In this document: one piece after another, positions 5,253 to 6,197 of the stretch
Layout of the letters: every line of letters begins with the position of its first letter
How positions within the stretch are numbered: the first letter of the stretch is position 1
Source of the DNA: JAZKSG01 sp964384785
GTDB lineage: Archaea; Thermoplasmatota; E2; DHVEG-1
Length of the DNA stretch: 6,197 nt
Assembly (NCBI GenBank): GCA_964384785.1
Contig: CAYLLH010000012.1
Location: forward strand, 1 to 6,197
Reading direction: 5' to 3'
The notes under the pieces: generated by a model
Told to the model about the DNA's origin: nothing
Seen by the model: only the letters and a program-made list of their open reading frames with translations
The model's database searches: none
Position numbers and translations under genes: made by a program

Positions 5253-5615
5253 CTAACCAATCAACTCTTCAACTTTTTTATTATCATCTTTTCTTTCTAA
5301 ATATCGCATACATTGTTTTATTCGATCATATCCTAGCATAATGCCAAGGATAAAATCTTGTTCGTTGCTTATTTTATCTAAAGAAAGAGTGGGAAATGAT
5401 TTTAGAATTTCGATGCAATATTTGTTTCCAAAAAATACATTTATTTTTGAAGTATTTACCTTTGATATTAAATAGGTAATTTTTTCTTTTTTTAATCTTT
5501 CTTCTACACTTTTTTGATCAGATATATTTGTGGTATGCAAAATAAGGTTTCTTAATCCTCTTTTGTATTCGTAGATATGATGATTAAAAACATCCATATT
5601 TTTTTTACAACTCAT
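5253..5615 (-). CDS. DUF2023 family protein
   Basis: The 120-residue product shows the DUF2023 signature: FNHHIYEYKRGLRNLILHT near the start, a central KINVFFGNKYCIEIL, and EQDFILGIMLGYDRIKQCMRYLER near the end. The family is small and soluble with no assigned biochemical role. From memory, bacterial members often sit beside flavodoxin or iron-uptake genes, which fits this setting. Its ATG overlaps the dtxR stop as TAATG and lacks a clear SD, so it is probably translated by re-initiation after dtxR. An in-frame ATG six codons further in (5597) would match the family's usual start more closely, but the overlap favours 5615. It may be an iron-status partner of the regulator or of Feo; this is inference. 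Confidence 0.82.
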   Translation of the reverse strand: MSCKKNMDVFNHHIYEYKRGLRNLILHTTNISDQKSVEERLKKEKITYLISKVNTSKINVFFGNKYCIEILKSFPTLSLDKISNEQDFILGIMLGYDRIKQCMRYLERKDDNKKVEELIG

Positions 5616-6064
5616 TATTTATCGCAATCATCAGGAAATTTACCTGTTTCAGAATATATTTTGAAATGATTTAACCATTCAGGTTTTCCCTTGGGGCATT
5701 TATTTACAAATTCTACAAATTTTTTGATTTGAATGACTGTTACAGGATCTAGACCATGTTCCATTAAACATGCATCTTTATCAGCGATTTCATTAGGTAT
5801 CTGTAAAAATTTTAGGATACTCATTAGAGCATCATGTCTTCCTTTAACAGCTTCACCAATTTTGTATCCTTCATCAGTAAGAACTGCTCCTTCATATTTT
5901 CTGTATTTGATATATCCTTTAGAATCAAGTCTTCGTAGCATCTCTGTAACTGTGGAAGGTTTTACTTCAAGATTATCAGCAATATCTGTGGTTCTTGCGT
6001 ATCCTTTTCTTTTTATAATGACATATATTGCTTCAAGGTAATCTTCGACTTTTTTACTTAACAT
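5615..6064 (-). CDS. DtxR/MntR-family metal-dependent repressor
   Basis: The 149-residue product has the family's N-terminal winged helix (residues 1-65; YARTTDIADNLEVKPSTVTE) and a metal-binding dimerisation domain (about 66-140). It lacks the C-terminal SH3-like domain of longer members and so resembles MntR in size. Aligned by eye with MntR, the metal ligands are D8, E11, H77, E102 and H103. Position 99 is cysteine, as in DtxR (C102), instead of MntR's glutamate. That suggests Fe(II) as co-repressor, although D8 is the MntR-type residue. The regulator should repress feo and itself when metal is plentiful. No SD precedes the ATG, a weak TATA-like TTAATAATTA lies about 30 bases upstream, and operator-like palindromes lie just above. 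Its stop overlaps the DUF2023 start. Confidence 0.9.
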   Translation of the reverse strand: MLSKKVEDYLEAIYVIIKRKGYARTTDIADNLEVKPSTVTEMLRRLDSKGYIKYRKYEGAVLTDEGYKIGEAVKGRHDALMSILKFLQIPNEIADKDACLMEHGLDPVTVIQIKKFVEFVNKCPKGKPEWLNHFKIYSETGKFPDDCDK

Positions 6065-6083
6065 AAGTGGAATATTGTTATGG

Positions 6084-6131
6084 TTTAGGTAATTATTAAG
6101 GCTTCCCTAAAAAATTTAGGTTAATCTAAAT
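6084..6131. promoter_or_regulatory. Predicted autoregulatory operators and promoter of dtxR
   Basis: Three overlapping or nearby signals are seen. CCTAAA-aaa-TTTAGG at 6106-6120 is a perfect inverted repeat. TTTAGGTTAATCTAAA at 6115-6130 is a 16-base palindrome with one mismatched pair. Its core at 6116-6129 agrees at 12 of 14 positions with TTAGGTTAGCCTAA, the left part of the bacterial DtxR/IdeR box. A further TTTAGG is at 6084-6089. The likely TATA-like element (TTAATAATTA on the minus strand, about 6090-6099) lies between these sites, so binding would shut off dtxR. Confidence 0.55.
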
Positions 6132-6197
6132 ATTGATATCTTATATGATAAAAAATAACATACAGTTCTTTGGCATTTTTTACATTCGGAAGTACTG
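6132..6197. other. Right-edge stretch with no assignable gene
   Basis: AT-rich sequence upstream of dtxR. A plus-strand frame from an ATG at 6145 stays open for 17 codons to the edge (MIKNNIQFFGIFYIRKY). Two minus-strand frames are also open from the edge for some 20 codons. None can be judged at this length. If a gene does start rightward here, it would share the operator region with dtxR. Confidence 0.3.

Noticed and set aside
5733..6041. Plus-strand 102-codon frame
   Set aside because: It is antisense to the DtxR-family gene, whose motifs and metal ligands are clear.
6145..6197. Possible divergent gene start at the right edge
   Set aside because: Only 17 codons are visible, with no recognisable motif. 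Minus-strand frames are equally open there.

Overview
The window looks archaeal. Several first genes of transcription units (zinc-ribbon gene, HTH gene, dtxR) have no Shine-Dalgarno (SD) sequence and carry a TATA-like element about 26-30 bases before the ATG, as in leaderless archaeal transcripts. Most genes inside operons have clear GGAGG/GAGGT-type SDs, often embedded in the last codons of the gene before. The DNA is AT-rich. The gene set (split FeoB, two stand-alone FeoA proteins, a short DtxR/MntR-type regulator, an archaeal-style small zinc ribbon) suggests an anaerobic, probably euryarchaeal organism. I cannot name the lineage from sequence alone.

Layout. Bases 1-517 (minus) hold the first ~172 codons of a protein that looks like a transposase, cut by the left edge; its upstream region has a TATA box and a hairpin. 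Next come two plus-strand genes, each apparently leaderless: a 48-residue zinc-ribbon protein (668-814) and a 148-residue helix-turn-helix protein (889-1335). A short inverted repeat at 1327-1348 separates them from everything to the right, which is on the minus strand.

The minus-strand block, in transcription order from the right, has three units. (i) dtxR (6064-5615) and a DUF2023 gene (5615-5253) are joined by a TAATG overlap. (ii) A compact feo operon (5126-2137) encodes feoA1, feoA2, the FeoB G domain as its own protein, the FeoB membrane domain as its own protein, a four-helix membrane protein of unknown function, and a small winged-helix protein with a four-cysteine cluster (FeoC-like). 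(iii) After a 164-base gap comes a pair of small, mutually related membrane proteins (1972-1350) of unknown function.

How it fits together. The regulator would sense Fe(II) through a predicted D8/E11/H77/C99/E102/H103 site and bind TTTAGG/CCTAAA-type operators. These lie in front of both dtxR and the feo operon, which share an identical 16-base element. One site matches the core of the bacterial DtxR/IdeR box at 12 of 14 positions. The feo operon would import ferrous iron using a two-polypeptide FeoB that lacks most of the usual helical domain between G domain and channel. The most novel parts are the reduced split FeoB, the unknown four-helix protein inside the operon, the paired small membrane proteins with a shared WG...[DE]H motif, and the DtxR-DUF2023 coupling.
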